Of a stretch of DNA of 64,000 bases, positions 8,990 to 17,109 are shown piece after piece. The notes under the pieces are model-generated. The model made no database searches and was not told where the DNA came from. It saw nothing but the letters and a program-made list of their open reading frames with translations. The position numbers were made by a program, and so were the translations under genes. The first letter of the stretch is position 1, and the number at the start of each line of letters is the position of its first letter. This stretch comes from Rugosimonospora acidiphila (GTDB lineage Bacteria > Actinomycetota > Actinomycetes > Mycobacteriales > Micromonosporaceae): the NCBI RefSeq assembly GCF_039543385.1, contig NZ_BAABJQ010000035.1:23241-87240 (forward strand). Direction: 5' to 3'.

Positions 8990-10170
8990 CCAGTTCCCTG
9001 ATCGAGCGTTGGCAACAGTCCATGATGGACAACTACGGCACTCCGCCGCTCGCCCTGGTGCGCGGCGAGGGCGCGGTGGTCTGGGACGAGTCCGGGCGCT
9101 CCTATGTGGACCTGCTCGGCGGGATAGCGGTCAACGTGCTCGGCCACGCCCACCCGGCGGTGGTCAACGCCGTCAGCCGGCAGATCGCCACCCTCGGGCA
9201 CGTGTCCAACCTCTACATCGCCGAGCCGCCGGTGGCGCTGGCCGAACTGCTGCTGGCCCTGGTCGGCCGGCCGGGCCGGGTGTTCTTCGCCAACTCGGGT
9301 GCGGAGGCATCCGAGGCGGCGTTCAAGCTGTCGCGCCGCACCGGGCGCACGCACGTGGTGGCGGCCGAGGGCGGGTTCCACGGGCGCACCATGGGCGCGC
9401 TCGCGCTGACCGGCCAGCCGGGCAAGGTCGACCCGTTCCGGCCGCTGCCCGGTGACGTCACCCACGTGCCGTACGGCTCGGTGGAGGCGCTCGCGGCCGC
9501 GGTCACCGACGACACCGCGATGGTGATCCTGGAGCCGATCCAGGGCGAGCAGGGTGTCGTGGTGCCGCCGAGCGGATACCTGGCCGCGGCCCGCGAGATC
9601 ACCACCCGGCACGGCGCGCTGCTCGCGCTCGACGAGGTGCAGACCGGCATCGGGCGCACCGGCCACTGGTTCGCCCACCAGGCCGAGGGCATCGAGCCGG
9701 ACGTCATGACTTTGGCCAAGGGGCTCGGCGGCGGGCTGCCGATCGGCGCCTGCCTGGCCTTCGGCCCGGCCGCCGACCTGTTCGGCCCGGGCAGCCACGG
9801 CAGCACCTTCGGCGGCAACCCGGTCAGCTGCGCGGCGGCGCTGGCGGTGCTCGGCACCATCTCCTCCGAGGGGCTGCTGGACCACGTGAAGCGGATCGGC
9901 GAGCGGCTCCGCCGGGGCGTCGAGGCGATGAACCACCCGCTGGTGTCCCAGGTGCGCGGGGCCGGCCTGCTGCTGGGCATCGTGCTGAAGCAGCCGGTCA
10001 GCAAGGCCGTCGCCGGGGCGCTGCTGGAGGCCGGCTTCCTGGTCAACCCCATCCAACCGAACGTGATCAGGCTGGCTCCGCCGCTGATCCTGTCCGCCGA
10101 CCAGGCCGACGCGTTCGTCGGCGCGTTGTCCCATGTGGACACCGAGACCATCCAGGGAAGTGAGTCATGA
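8986..10170 (+). CDS. argD: Acetylornithine aminotransferase
   Basis: A 394-residue class III PLP-dependent transaminase making N-acetylornithine from the semialdehyde and glutamate. The PLP Lys lies in DVMTLAKGLGGGLPIGA (about residues 239-255), preceded by the Asp block LLALDEVQTGIGRTG, and GSHGSTFGGNP follows. Starts and ends are 4-bp overlaps with argB and argF. It may also act as succinyldiaminopimelate aminotransferase, as some ArgD proteins do. Confidence 0.96.
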   Translation: MTSSLIERWQQSMMDNYGTPPLALVRGEGAVVWDESGRSYVDLLGGIAVNVLGHAHPAVVNAVSRQIATLGHVSNLYIAEPPVALAELLLALVGRPGRVFFANSGAEASEAAFKLSRRTGRTHVVAAEGGFHGRTMGALALTGQPGKVDPFRPLPGDVTHVPYGSVEALAAAVTDDTAMVILEPIQGEQGVVVPPSGYLAAAREITTRHGALLALDEVQTGIGRTGHWFAHQAEGIEPDVMTLAKGLGGGLPIGACLAFGPAADLFGPGSHGSTFGGNPVSCAAALAVLGTISSEGLLDHVKRIGERLRRGVEAMNHPLVSQVRGAGLLLGIVLKQPVSKAVAGALLEAGFLVNPIQPNVIRLAPPLILSADQADAFVGALSHVDTETIQGSES

Positions 10171-11099
10171 CCCGTCACCTGCTGCGCGACGACGACCTGA
10201 GCCCGTCCGAGCAGGCGACGGTGCTCGACCTGGCGGCCGAGTTCAAGAAGGACCGGTACGCCCACCGGCCGCTGGCCGGCCCGCGCCCGGTGGCGCTCAT
10301 CTTCGAGAAGCCCTCGCTGCGCACCCGGGTCTCGTTCGAGACCGGCGTCGCCCAGCTGGGCGGGCAGCCGCTGGTCATCGACTCGCGCTCCACCCACTTC
10401 GGCCGCGGCGAGAGCATCGACGACGCGGCGGCGGTGCTGTCCCGGTACGTGGACGCGATCGTGATCCGTACCTTCTCCGACGCCCGGCTGGCGGCGCTGG
10501 CCGCGGGCGGCACGGTACCGGTGGTCAACGCGCTCACCGACGGCTTCCACCCCTGCCAGCTGCTGGCCGACCTGCTGACCATCCGGGAACGGCTGGGCTC
10601 CACGGCCGGCCGGACGCTGGCGTACGTCGGCGACGCGGCCAACAACATGGCGCACTCGTACCTGCTGGCCGGGGCCACCGCGGGCATGCGGGTACGGGTC
10701 AGCGGCCCGGCCGGGTACGACCCGGACCCGGCGGTGCTGGCCCGGGCGCATGAGCTCGCGGCGTGGACCGGCGGCGGGGTGGAGTCGGTGCGCGACCCGT
10801 ACGAGGCGGTGGACGGCGCGGACGTGGTGGCCACCGACGCGTGGACCTCGATGGGCCAGGAGGACGACGGGCGGGACCGGATCACCCCGTTCCTGCCGTA
10901 CCAGGTCAACTCCAAGCTGCTGGCCGCCGCGGCGCCCGGCGCGATCGTGCTGCACTGCCTTCCCGCGCACCGGGGCGAGGAGATCACCGACGAGGTGATG
11001 GACGGCCCGGCCAGCGCCGTGTTCGATCAGGCGGAGAACCGGCTGCACGCGCAGAAGGCGCTGCTGGCCTGGCTGATGTCCGCCGGGGACACCCGATGA
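10167..11099 (+). CDS. argF: Ornithine carbamoyltransferase
   Basis: A 310-residue anabolic ornithine transcarbamylase forming citrulline from ornithine and carbamoyl phosphate. The carbamoyl-phosphate loop appears as FEKPSLRTRVSFE (about residues 48-60) and the ornithine-binding C-terminal block as HCLPAHRGEEI (about 263-273). ATG 10167 overlaps argD by 4 bp and the stop overlaps argR, so it is in the middle of the coupled operon. Confidence 0.97.
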   Translation: MTRHLLRDDDLSPSEQATVLDLAAEFKKDRYAHRPLAGPRPVALIFEKPSLRTRVSFETGVAQLGGQPLVIDSRSTHFGRGESIDDAAAVLSRYVDAIVIRTFSDARLAALAAGGTVPVVNALTDGFHPCQLLADLLTIRERLGSTAGRTLAYVGDAANNMAHSYLLAGATAGMRVRVSGPAGYDPDPAVLARAHELAAWTGGGVESVRDPYEAVDGADVVATDAWTSMGQEDDGRDRITPFLPYQVNSKLLAAAAPGAIVLHCLPAHRGEEITDEVMDGPASAVFDQAENRLHAQKALLAWLMSAGDTR

Positions 11100-11617
11100 C
11101 CGCGCCGCTGACCAAGACCGCCCGGCACGCCCGGATCGCCCGGCTGATCCGGGAACGGCCGGTGCGCTCGCAGACCGAACTGGCCGACCTGCTCGCGGCC
11201 GACGGGGTACAGGTCACCCAGGCCACGCTGTCCCGTGACCTGGAGGAGATGGGCGCGGTGAAGGTCCGCGCGAGCGACGGCGCCCCGGCCGCGTACCTGA
11301 TTCCGGAGGACGGTAACCCCGTGCTGCGCCCGGCCGAGCAGGCCCCGGCACGCCTGGTGCGGCTGCTGCGCGAACTGCTCACCGGCGCCGACGCCAGCGG
11401 CAACCTGGTGGTGCTGCGTACTCCGCCCGGGGCCGCGCAGTTCCTCGCCAGCGCGCTGGACCGCTCCGGCCTGCCGGACGTGGTCGGCACCATCGCCGGT
11501 GACGACACCATCCTCGTCGTGGCGCGCGAGACCGGCGAGGACGCCATCAACCGCAGTGGCCAGCGGCTGGCCGCCAAGCTGTCCGGCTGGGCCGGGCGTG
11601 AGGAAGGCAACGAATGA
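11096..11617 (+). CDS. argR: Arginine repressor
   Basis: A 173-residue ArgR. The N-terminal winged helix-turn-helix includes the recognition block TQATLSRDLEEMGAVKVR (about residues 41-58); the C-terminal oligomerisation and arginine-binding domain ends with the GTIAGDDTILV block. ATG 11096 overlaps the argF stop. As the product binds ARG boxes with arginine as corepressor, and two such boxes stand before argC, the operon is very probably autorepressed. Confidence 0.95.
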   Translation: MTAPLTKTARHARIARLIRERPVRSQTELADLLAADGVQVTQATLSRDLEEMGAVKVRASDGAPAAYLIPEDGNPVLRPAEQAPARLVRLLRELLTGADASGNLVVLRTPPGAAQFLASALDRSGLPDVVGTIAGDDTILVVARETGEDAINRSGQRLAAKLSGWAGREEGNE

Positions 11618-11690
11618 TCATGAGTGGGCGCCAGCCGGCGCGGCGCGACACAGCCGCTTCTTCCATGAGGATCAGGGCCCAGAGCTGACG

Positions 11691-13148
11691 ATGAGCATAA
11701 TAGCCAACGTGAACGATCAGTCACTGACCGAAGGCTCGACCCGACTCTGGGGTGGACGGTTCGCCGGCGGACCGGCCGAGGCGCTGGCCCGGCTCTCCGT
11801 GAGCGTGCAGTTCGACTGGAGGCTGGCCCCGTACGACCTGGCCGCCTCCCGCGCGCACGCCAGGGTGCTGGCCCGTGCCGGCCTGCTGTCCGCCGACGAA
11901 CTGGGCCGGATGCTGGCCGCGCTGGACGACCTGGAGGCGGCGTGCGCCTCCGGGGAGTTCCGGCCCACCGTGGACGACGAGGATGTGCACACCGCGCTGG
12001 AGCGCGGGCTGCTGGAGCGCCTGGGCACGCTGGGCGGCAAGCTGCGCGCCGGCCGGTCCCGCAACGACCAGGTGGCCACCGACCTCCGGCTGTACCTGCG
12101 CGACCACGCCCGCGGCGTGGCGGCCCGGCTGGTCGAGCTGGCCGACGCGCTGACCGAACAGGCCGAGCGGCACGTGGAAACGCCCGCGCCCGGCATGACC
12201 CACCTGCAACACGCCCAGCCGGTCACCTTCGGCCACCAGCTGCTGGCGCACGTCCAGGCGCTGCTGCGCGACCTCGACCGGATGCGGGACTGGGACCGCC
12301 GGGCGGCGGTCAGCCCGCTGGGCGCCGGCGCGCTGGCCGGCTCGTCGCTGCCGCTGGACCCGGTGCAGGTCGCTCAGGAGCTGGGCTTCGAGCAGGCCGC
12401 GCCGAACTCGATCGACGCGGTGGGCGACCGGGACTTCGTCGCCGAGCTGCTGTTCGTGCTCGCCCTGGCCGGGGTGCACCTGTCCCGGCTGGGCGAGGAG
12501 GTGGTGCTGTGGACCACTCCCGAGTTCGGCTGGGTGGAGCTGGACGACGGGTTCGCGACCGGCTCGTCGATCATGCCGCAGAAGAAGAACTCGGACATCG
12601 CCGAGCTGGCCAGGGGCAAGACCGGCCGGCTGATCGGCGGGCTGGTCTCGGTGCTGACCATGCTCAAGGGCCTGCCGCTGGCGTACGACCGGGACATGCA
12701 GGAGGACAAGGAGCCGGTCTTCGACGCGGTCGACACGCTGGAGCTGGTGCTGCCGGCGCTGGCGGGGATGATCTCCACGATGACGGTACGGGTGGACCGG
12801 TTGGTCGCCGCCGCGCCGCAGGGGTACACGCTGGCCACCGAGGTGGCCGACTGGCTGGTGCGCCAGGGGGTACCGTTCCGCGACGCGCATGAGATCACCG
12901 GACGGCTGGTCGCGCTGGCCGCCGCCCGGGAGTGCGCGCTGGAGGAGGTCTCCGACGACGACCTCGCCGCCGTGTCGCCTCGGCTCACGCCGGAGGTGCG
13001 GGAGGTGTTGTCGGTGCGGGGCGCGCTTGCCGCCCGGCGTACTCCCGGTTCGACCGGGCCGGGGCCGGTGGCCGACCAGTTGGTGACCGTGCAGGACCGC
13101 CTCGACCAGTGGCGGTCCTGGGCCAGCGAGCGGGTGGTACCCCGCTGA
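11691..13148 (+). CDS. argH: Argininosuccinate lyase
   Basis: A 485-residue fumarase/aspartase-superfamily enzyme splitting argininosuccinate into arginine and fumarate. The signature GSSIMPQKKNSD is near residues 289-300 and the catalytic His block TPAPGMTHLQHAQP is seen earlier as APGMTHLQHAQPVTFGHQ. The start ATG 11691 is taken from the family N-terminus (LWGGRFAGGPAEAL near residue 19); a 73-nt gap separates it from argR. In many actinobacteria argG sits in this gap; here it does not, so argininosuccinate synthase must be encoded elsewhere. Confidence 0.96.
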   Translation: MSIIANVNDQSLTEGSTRLWGGRFAGGPAEALARLSVSVQFDWRLAPYDLAASRAHARVLARAGLLSADELGRMLAALDDLEAACASGEFRPTVDDEDVHTALERGLLERLGTLGGKLRAGRSRNDQVATDLRLYLRDHARGVAARLVELADALTEQAERHVETPAPGMTHLQHAQPVTFGHQLLAHVQALLRDLDRMRDWDRRAAVSPLGAGALAGSSLPLDPVQVAQELGFEQAAPNSIDAVGDRDFVAELLFVLALAGVHLSRLGEEVVLWTTPEFGWVELDDGFATGSSIMPQKKNSDIAELARGKTGRLIGGLVSVLTMLKGLPLAYDRDMQEDKEPVFDAVDTLELVLPALAGMISTMTVRVDRLVAAAPQGYTLATEVADWLVRQGVPFRDAHEITGRLVALAAARECALEEVSDDDLAAVSPRLTPEVREVLSVRGALAARRTPGSTGPGPVADQLVTVQDRLDQWRSWASERVVPR

Positions 13149-13759
13149 CACGCCGCGAGCCGGGCCTCGCCGAGCTGCTGGCCGGCCCCGTCGACCGGGC
13201 CGCCCGCGGGCTGCTCGGGTGCCGCTTGGTGGCCGGCGGGGTGACGGTGCGGCTGACCGAGGTGGAGGCCTACTCGGGTACCGGCCTGGACCCGGCGTCA
13301 CACGCGCACCGCGGGCGTACCCCGCGCAACGCGGTGATGTTCGGGCCGGCCGGGTACGCGTACGTGTACTTCACGTACGGCATGCACTGGTGCGTGAACG
13401 TCGTGTGCGGCGTGGAGGGCGAGGCCTCGGCGGTGCTGCTCCGGGCGGGGTCCATTGTGGATGGTCTGGAAACGGCCCGGGCGAGACGGGTGGCGGTGCG
13501 CCGGGACATCGACCTGGCGCGCGGCCCGGCCCGGCTGTGCGCCACGCTGGGCATCGACCGGGCGTTCTACGGCACGAACCTGCTGGACGGGTCGGGCCTG
13601 GGTCTGCTGCTGCCGCGCGACGGGAAGGTCGGCGAGATCGAGGCGGGGCCGCGGGTCGGGGTCACGGGCGCGCACGACCTGCCATGGCGCTTCTGGCTCA
13701 AGGGCGACCCGACGGTCAGCGCCTACCGCCGCCACGTACCGCGCCGCGCATCGACGTAG
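13109..13759 (+). CDS. DNA-3-methyladenine glycosylase (AAG/MPG family)
   Basis: About 216 residues. A base-excision repair glycosylase removing alkylated purines. The catalytic Glu lies in RLTEVEAYSG and the base-flipping block is YVYFTYGMHWCVNVV, matching the AAG/MPG family; the usual second half (FWLKGDP) is intact. The start is uncertain: homology begins about residue 13, GTG 13109 overlaps argH by 40 bp, and a CTG at 13145 would overlap the argH stop by 4 bp (CTGA). The argH-mpg neighbourhood next to tyrS is known in other actinobacteria, though here tyrS is 49 kb away. Confidence 0.88.
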   Translation: MAVLGQRAGGTPLTRREPGLAELLAGPVDRAARGLLGCRLVAGGVTVRLTEVEAYSGTGLDPASHAHRGRTPRNAVMFGPAGYAYVYFTYGMHWCVNVVCGVEGEASAVLLRAGSIVDGLETARARRVAVRRDIDLARGPARLCATLGIDRAFYGTNLLDGSGLGLLLPRDGKVGEIEAGPRVGVTGAHDLPWRFWLKGDPTVSAYRRHVPRRAST

Positions 13760-13791
13760 CCATGCGAGCGGAAGATCTGCCAGGGCTGGGC

Positions 13792-13944
13792 TCATGCGGC
13801 CCTTCCCACCTGGAAGGACGTCACCAGGGGGGTGGCCTCGATGGTCGGTTGTGAGACCTCCTCGAGGTATGCCTCGACCGCTTCCCGCAGGTTGGTCATG
13901 AACGTCCGACCATCGAGACCCTCCTGACCTGAAAGGTCAACGCG
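13792..13944 (-). pseudogene. Fragment of a HicB-family antitoxin
   Basis: A 50-codon open stretch ends at TGA 13792 and is bounded upstream by an in-frame TGA at 13945. The translation contains the block TNLREAVEAYLEEV, which resembles the C-terminal helix of HicB antitoxins (usually NLREAIELYLE), then a tail ending SFQVGRAA. The N-terminal RNase-H-like half and any HicA toxin are missing. An internal ATG (13899) could only give a 35-residue peptide. I read this as the remnant of a toxin-antitoxin pair; the match is by eye on a short segment. Confidence 0.5.
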
Positions 13945-13986
13945 TCATCCTACGAGTTCGAGGCTTTTGGGAGGGGAGCCAACGTG

Positions 13987-14044
13987 TTGACATGCAGCCG
14001 TCTGGCTGCCTAATGTGGTGACATGCAGCCGAACGGTTGCATGT
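13987..14044 (+). promoter_or_regulatory. Strong promoter with two inverted-repeat operators for the ArsR-AHSA1 gene
   Basis: TTGACA (13987-13992), an 18-nt spacer and TAATGT (14011-14016) give a near-consensus promoter, rare in this genome. One inverted repeat, GCAGCC-N4-GGCTGC (13994-14009), fills the spacer. A second, ACATGCA-N10-TGCATGT (14021-14044), covers the expected transcription start. Both contain the core GCAGCCG, and the first eight bases ACATGCAG are shared, which suggests one dimeric repressor binding twice, most simply the ArsR protein encoded downstream. Confidence 0.75.
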
Positions 14045-14063
14045 TGGCATCGGTCGGAGCCGG

Positions 14064-14900
14064 ATGGACGAGGTTTTCAAGGCGCTCGCGGACGCGAATC
14101 GCCGCCGTTTGCTGGATAGCCTGAACGCCCGCAACGGGCAGAGCCTGCGCGAACTGTGCGCCGGCCTGGACATGGCCCGGCAGTCGGTCAGCAAGCACCT
14201 GGCGGTGCTGGAGGCCGCCAACCTGGTGACCACGCTGTGGCGAGGCCGGGAGAAGCTGCACTACCTGAACGCGGCGCCGATCAATGCGGTCGCCGAGCGC
14301 TGGATCCACCGGTACGACCGGGAGCGGGCACGCGTGCTCGCCGATCTGACGACAGCATTGGAGCAGGCATCAATGAGCGATTCGGCATTCGTGTACACGA
14401 CCTACATCAACACCACCCCGGAACGGCTCTGGCGGGGGCTGACCGATCCGACGTTCACCCGCCGCTACTGGGGGGGACTGGCTCTCGAGTCGGAGTGGAC
14501 GGTGGGGGCACCCATGGTCTGGGAGGAGAACGGGGTGAGGACCACCGACCCCGCCCAGGTCGTCATCGAGTCCGACCCGTACCGCCGGCTGTCCTACTCG
14601 TGGCACACGTTCACGCCGGAGTGGGCGCGGTCCCACGGGATCGATGACGAGGCGCTCGCCAGGCTGGCCGCCGAGCGCCGGTCGACGGTGACCTTCGACA
14701 TCGAACCCCAGGGGCGGCTGGTCAAGCTGACCGTCGTGCACGACGACCTGGAACCCGGCGGCACCCTACAGGGGATGATCAGCCAGGGCTGGCCACACGT
14801 GCTGTCCAACCTCAAGACCCTGCTGGAGACCGGCGAGGCGCTGCCCGCCGCCGGCGAGCCCGAACCGGTCGGAGCCCGACCGGGCGAGCGAGTGTCCTAA
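14064..14900 (+). CDS. ArsR-type HTH fused to an AHSA1/START-like (SRPBCC) domain
   Basis: A 278-residue fusion. Residues 1-95 form an ArsR winged helix (MDEVFKALADANRRRLLDSL, recognition region ARQSVSKHLAVLEAANLV). Residues about 110-255 match the AHSA1/SRPBCC ligand-pocket fold (TYINTTPERLWRGLTDP, then FTRRYWGG and a C-terminal GWPHVLSNLKTLLE helix). Such fusions place a ligand domain beside a DNA-binding one. ATG 14064 is chosen over an upstream start because that one lies inside the operator and because CGGAG sits 5 nt before. The C-terminal 20 residues are Pro/Glu-rich. Its stop overlaps that of the convergent flavoprotein gene. Confidence 0.85.
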   Translation: MDEVFKALADANRRRLLDSLNARNGQSLRELCAGLDMARQSVSKHLAVLEAANLVTTLWRGREKLHYLNAAPINAVAERWIHRYDRERARVLADLTTALEQASMSDSAFVYTTYINTTPERLWRGLTDPTFTRRYWGGLALESEWTVGAPMVWEENGVRTTDPAQVVIESDPYRRLSYSWHTFTPEWARSHGIDDEALARLAAERRSTVTFDIEPQGRLVKLTVVHDDLEPGGTLQGMISQGWPHVLSNLKTLLETGEALPAAGEPEPVGARPGERVS

Positions 14901-16108
14901 CGAGACGATCGGCCCGCGGCACCGAGCTGCGCCGGATCGGACTTGCCGCCGAACATGGCCAGGAGGGCACGCACCGCGGGCCGGTCGGCCGCGCCGGCGA
15001 AGCTGACCTCGCTGCGGCACAGCCTCATGAACACGCGCCAACCGGGCGGCGTGGCCAGCGCGCGGTGGAACAGGCCCGGGTGGCGGATGAACGCGGACAG
15101 CAGCCGCCGCCCCGCCCGCATCTCGGGGATCAGCACCCGGTTCACGTCCGCGGCGTACCGGTCCAGGGCGCGGTCGAACTCCGCCTCGGTACCGGTGCCC
15201 GTGGCGGCCGCGGCCGCGGCGGCGGCTCCGGCGAAGGCGCCGGAGCGCAGGGCGAAGCTGATTCCCTCTCGCGTCCAGGGTTCCAGCAGCCCGGCCGCGT
15301 CACCGGCGATGACGACCCGACCCCGGCGCAGCGGGGAGTCGGCCGCCCGGCACCGGGTGAGGTGGCCGGAGTCGTGGACCGGCTGGTAGGACGCCAACCC
15401 GAGGCGCTCGACGAACCGCCGCAGGTACGCGCGGGTCTCCTCGCCCCGGCCGCGGGCGGCGATGACGCCCACCGTGAGCCGGTCCGACTTGGGGAACACC
15501 CAGCCGTACGAGCCGGGCATCGGGCCCCAGTCCAGCAGTACCCGGCCGCGCCACCGCTCACGTACCGGGTCCGGCACCGGCACCTCGACCTCGAGCCCGA
15601 GGTCCACCTGTTCGAACCGGGCGCCGGCGTGCCGGGCGCTGACGCCGGACGAGCCGTCGGTGCCCACGAGGACCCGGGCGCACACCTCCCGGCCGTCGGC
15701 CAGCCGCGCGACGGCGGCGCCGTCGGCCTGGTCGATCGCGCGCACCATCGAATCCTGCTGGATGGTGACCCCGGCCTCGGTCGCGCGCCGTTGAAGGGCG
15801 TCGTCGAACTCGTCGCGCAGCACCATCCGCAGCAGCGGTCGCGCGTCGTCGCGCCGGGTGAACTCCCGGCCGCCGTCGTGGGTGGCGGTGACCGCGTGGA
15901 TCTCGTCGCGTTCGGGAACGGTGATCCACGGCGCGACGGTGGCCAGCGACGCGCCGATCAGGCCGCCGCCGCAGGTCTTGTACCGGGGGTAGCTCGACCG
16001 TTCCAGGACCACTGTCCGGGCGCCGGCGGTCGCCGCGGTGATCGCCGCCGCCAGCCCGGCCGGCCCGCCGCCGACTACGGCGACGTCCCACTCCTCGCGC
16101 TTGGACAT
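14897..16108 (-). CDS. Geranylgeranyl reductase family FAD-dependent oxidoreductase
   Basis: A 403-residue flavoprotein. The FAD Rossmann motif is VAVVGGGPAGLAAA (residues 9-22), the family block YKTCGGGLIG follows at about 43-52, and GDAAGLLEPWTREGI near residue 270 is the second FAD motif. Characterised relatives saturate isoprenoid chains of menaquinone, chlorophyll or archaeal lipids; in actinobacteria, menaquinone side-chain reduction is a common role, but the substrate here is not certain. A TAGGCT box at 16115-16120 lies 6 nt before the ATG, suggesting a leaderless mRNA. Confidence 0.85.
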   Translation of the reverse strand: MSKREEWDVAVVGGGPAGLAAAITAATAGARTVVLERSSYPRYKTCGGGLIGASLATVAPWITVPERDEIHAVTATHDGGREFTRRDDARPLLRMVLRDEFDDALQRRATEAGVTIQQDSMVRAIDQADGAAVARLADGREVCARVLVGTDGSSGVSARHAGARFEQVDLGLEVEVPVPDPVRERWRGRVLLDWGPMPGSYGWVFPKSDRLTVGVIAARGRGEETRAYLRRFVERLGLASYQPVHDSGHLTRCRAADSPLRRGRVVIAGDAAGLLEPWTREGISFALRSGAFAGAAAAAAAATGTGTEAEFDRALDRYAADVNRVLIPEMRAGRRLLSAFIRHPGLFHRALATPPGWRVFMRLCRSEVSFAGAADRPAVRALLAMFGGKSDPAQLGAAGRSSR

Positions 16109-16114
16109 CGCACG

Positions 16115-16120
16115 AGCCTA
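16115..16120 (-). promoter_or_regulatory. -10 box of a probable leaderless flavoprotein mRNA
   Basis: On the minus strand TAGGCT is followed by 6 nt and then the ATG at 16108. No ribosome site is visible. Confidence 0.4.
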
Positions 16121-16205
16121 CGGGGCGCCCCCAGCGACTGCTCGACCGGCGGGTGTTCGCGGCCGGGCGACCGGTCGGAAAACTGGAGTAGGCCAGCTCC
16201 GGTAC

Positions 16206-16211
16206 TAAGAT
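16206..16211 (+). promoter_or_regulatory. Candidate -10 box of the DUF574 methyltransferase gene
   Basis: TAAGAT, a close match to the sigma-70 -10 consensus, lies 34 nt before GTG 16246. The -35 is weak (TGGAGT 16184-16189, 16-nt spacer). A GGGGG ribosome site precedes the start. Confidence 0.4.
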
Positions 16212-16245
16212 TACGAGGACGACCATCGATGAACCGGGGGTAGCG

Positions 16246-17085
16246 GTGAGCGGTCGAGAGCCGATGTCCGAGGTGGACGCACAGAAGCTGCTGGCGGAGC
16301 TGGACACCTCGGTGGCCCACCCGGCCCGGCGGTACAACTACTGGCTCGGCGGCACGGACAACTTCCCCGCCGACCGGGCGTCCGGCGACGCCATCGCCGG
16401 GGTGTTCCCCACCATCCGGACGGCGGTCATCGAGAACCGCCGGTTCCAGCGCCGGGCCGTCAGCTTCCTGGCCGGCGAGGTCGGCCTGCGCCAGTTCCTC
16501 GACATCGGCACCGGGATCCCCACCGCCGACAACACCCACCTGGTGGCCCAGGCGGTCGATCCGTCCTGCCGGGTGGTCTACGTCGACAACGACCCGATCG
16601 TGCTGGCCCACTCCCGGGCGCTGCTGACCAGCTCGCCGGAGGGCGCCACCGCGTACCTCGACGCCGACATCCGGGAACCCGACTCGATCCTGAGCGACCC
16701 GGAGCTGCTGGGCACCCTCGACCTGACCCGGCCGGTCGGGCTGATGGTGGTGGCCGTGCTGCACTTCCTCAAGGACTCGGACGACCCGTACGCGGCGATC
16801 GCCCGGCTGGTCGAGGCCATGCCCTCCGGCAGCTACCTGACCGTCACGCACGCCACCAACGACTACCTGTCGCCGGAGACCGCCGCGGCGGTGGACGACA
16901 CCGACCGCGACCAGGTGCCCTTCCAGTTCCGTTCGCGCGAACAGTTCGCGGGTTTCCTGGACGGTCTGGAACTGGTGGAGCCGGGCATCGTGTCGGTGGC
17001 CGAATGGCGCGCCGAGGCCGAGCAGCCGCCCCGCCCGTCGGCCGAGGAGACGTCGGTGTACGGGGCGGTCGCCAGGATTCCGTGA
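16246..17085 (+). CDS. SAM-dependent methyltransferase, DUF574 family
   Basis: A 279-residue protein of the DUF574 family, abundant in filamentous actinobacteria. The family marker RRYNYWLGGTDNFPADR is at residues 28-44 and the SAM-binding motif FLDIGTGIPT at 84-93, with an acidic VVYVDNDP strand after it. Substrates of the family are largely unknown. GTG 16246 is used; ATG 16264 is an alternative. It is transcribed divergently from the flavoprotein gene. Confidence 0.88.
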   Translation: MSGREPMSEVDAQKLLAELDTSVAHPARRYNYWLGGTDNFPADRASGDAIAGVFPTIRTAVIENRRFQRRAVSFLAGEVGLRQFLDIGTGIPTADNTHLVAQAVDPSCRVVYVDNDPIVLAHSRALLTSSPEGATAYLDADIREPDSILSDPELLGTLDLTRPVGLMVVAVLHFLKDSDDPYAAIARLVEAMPSGSYLTVTHATNDYLSPETAAAVDDTDRDQVPFQFRSREQFAGFLDGLELVEPGIVSVAEWRAEAEQPPRPSAEETSVYGAVARIP

Positions 17086-17109
17086 GCCGGCTGGTGCGCG
17101 CGCACCCGC

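Noticed and set aside
13145..13147. CTG as certain start of the glycosylase
   Set aside because: Plausible by stop overlap but non-standard; kept only as an alternative to GTG 13109.
14037..14063. Upstream ATG for the ArsR-AHSA1 gene
   Set aside because: It lies within the second operator palindrome and close to the expected transcription start.
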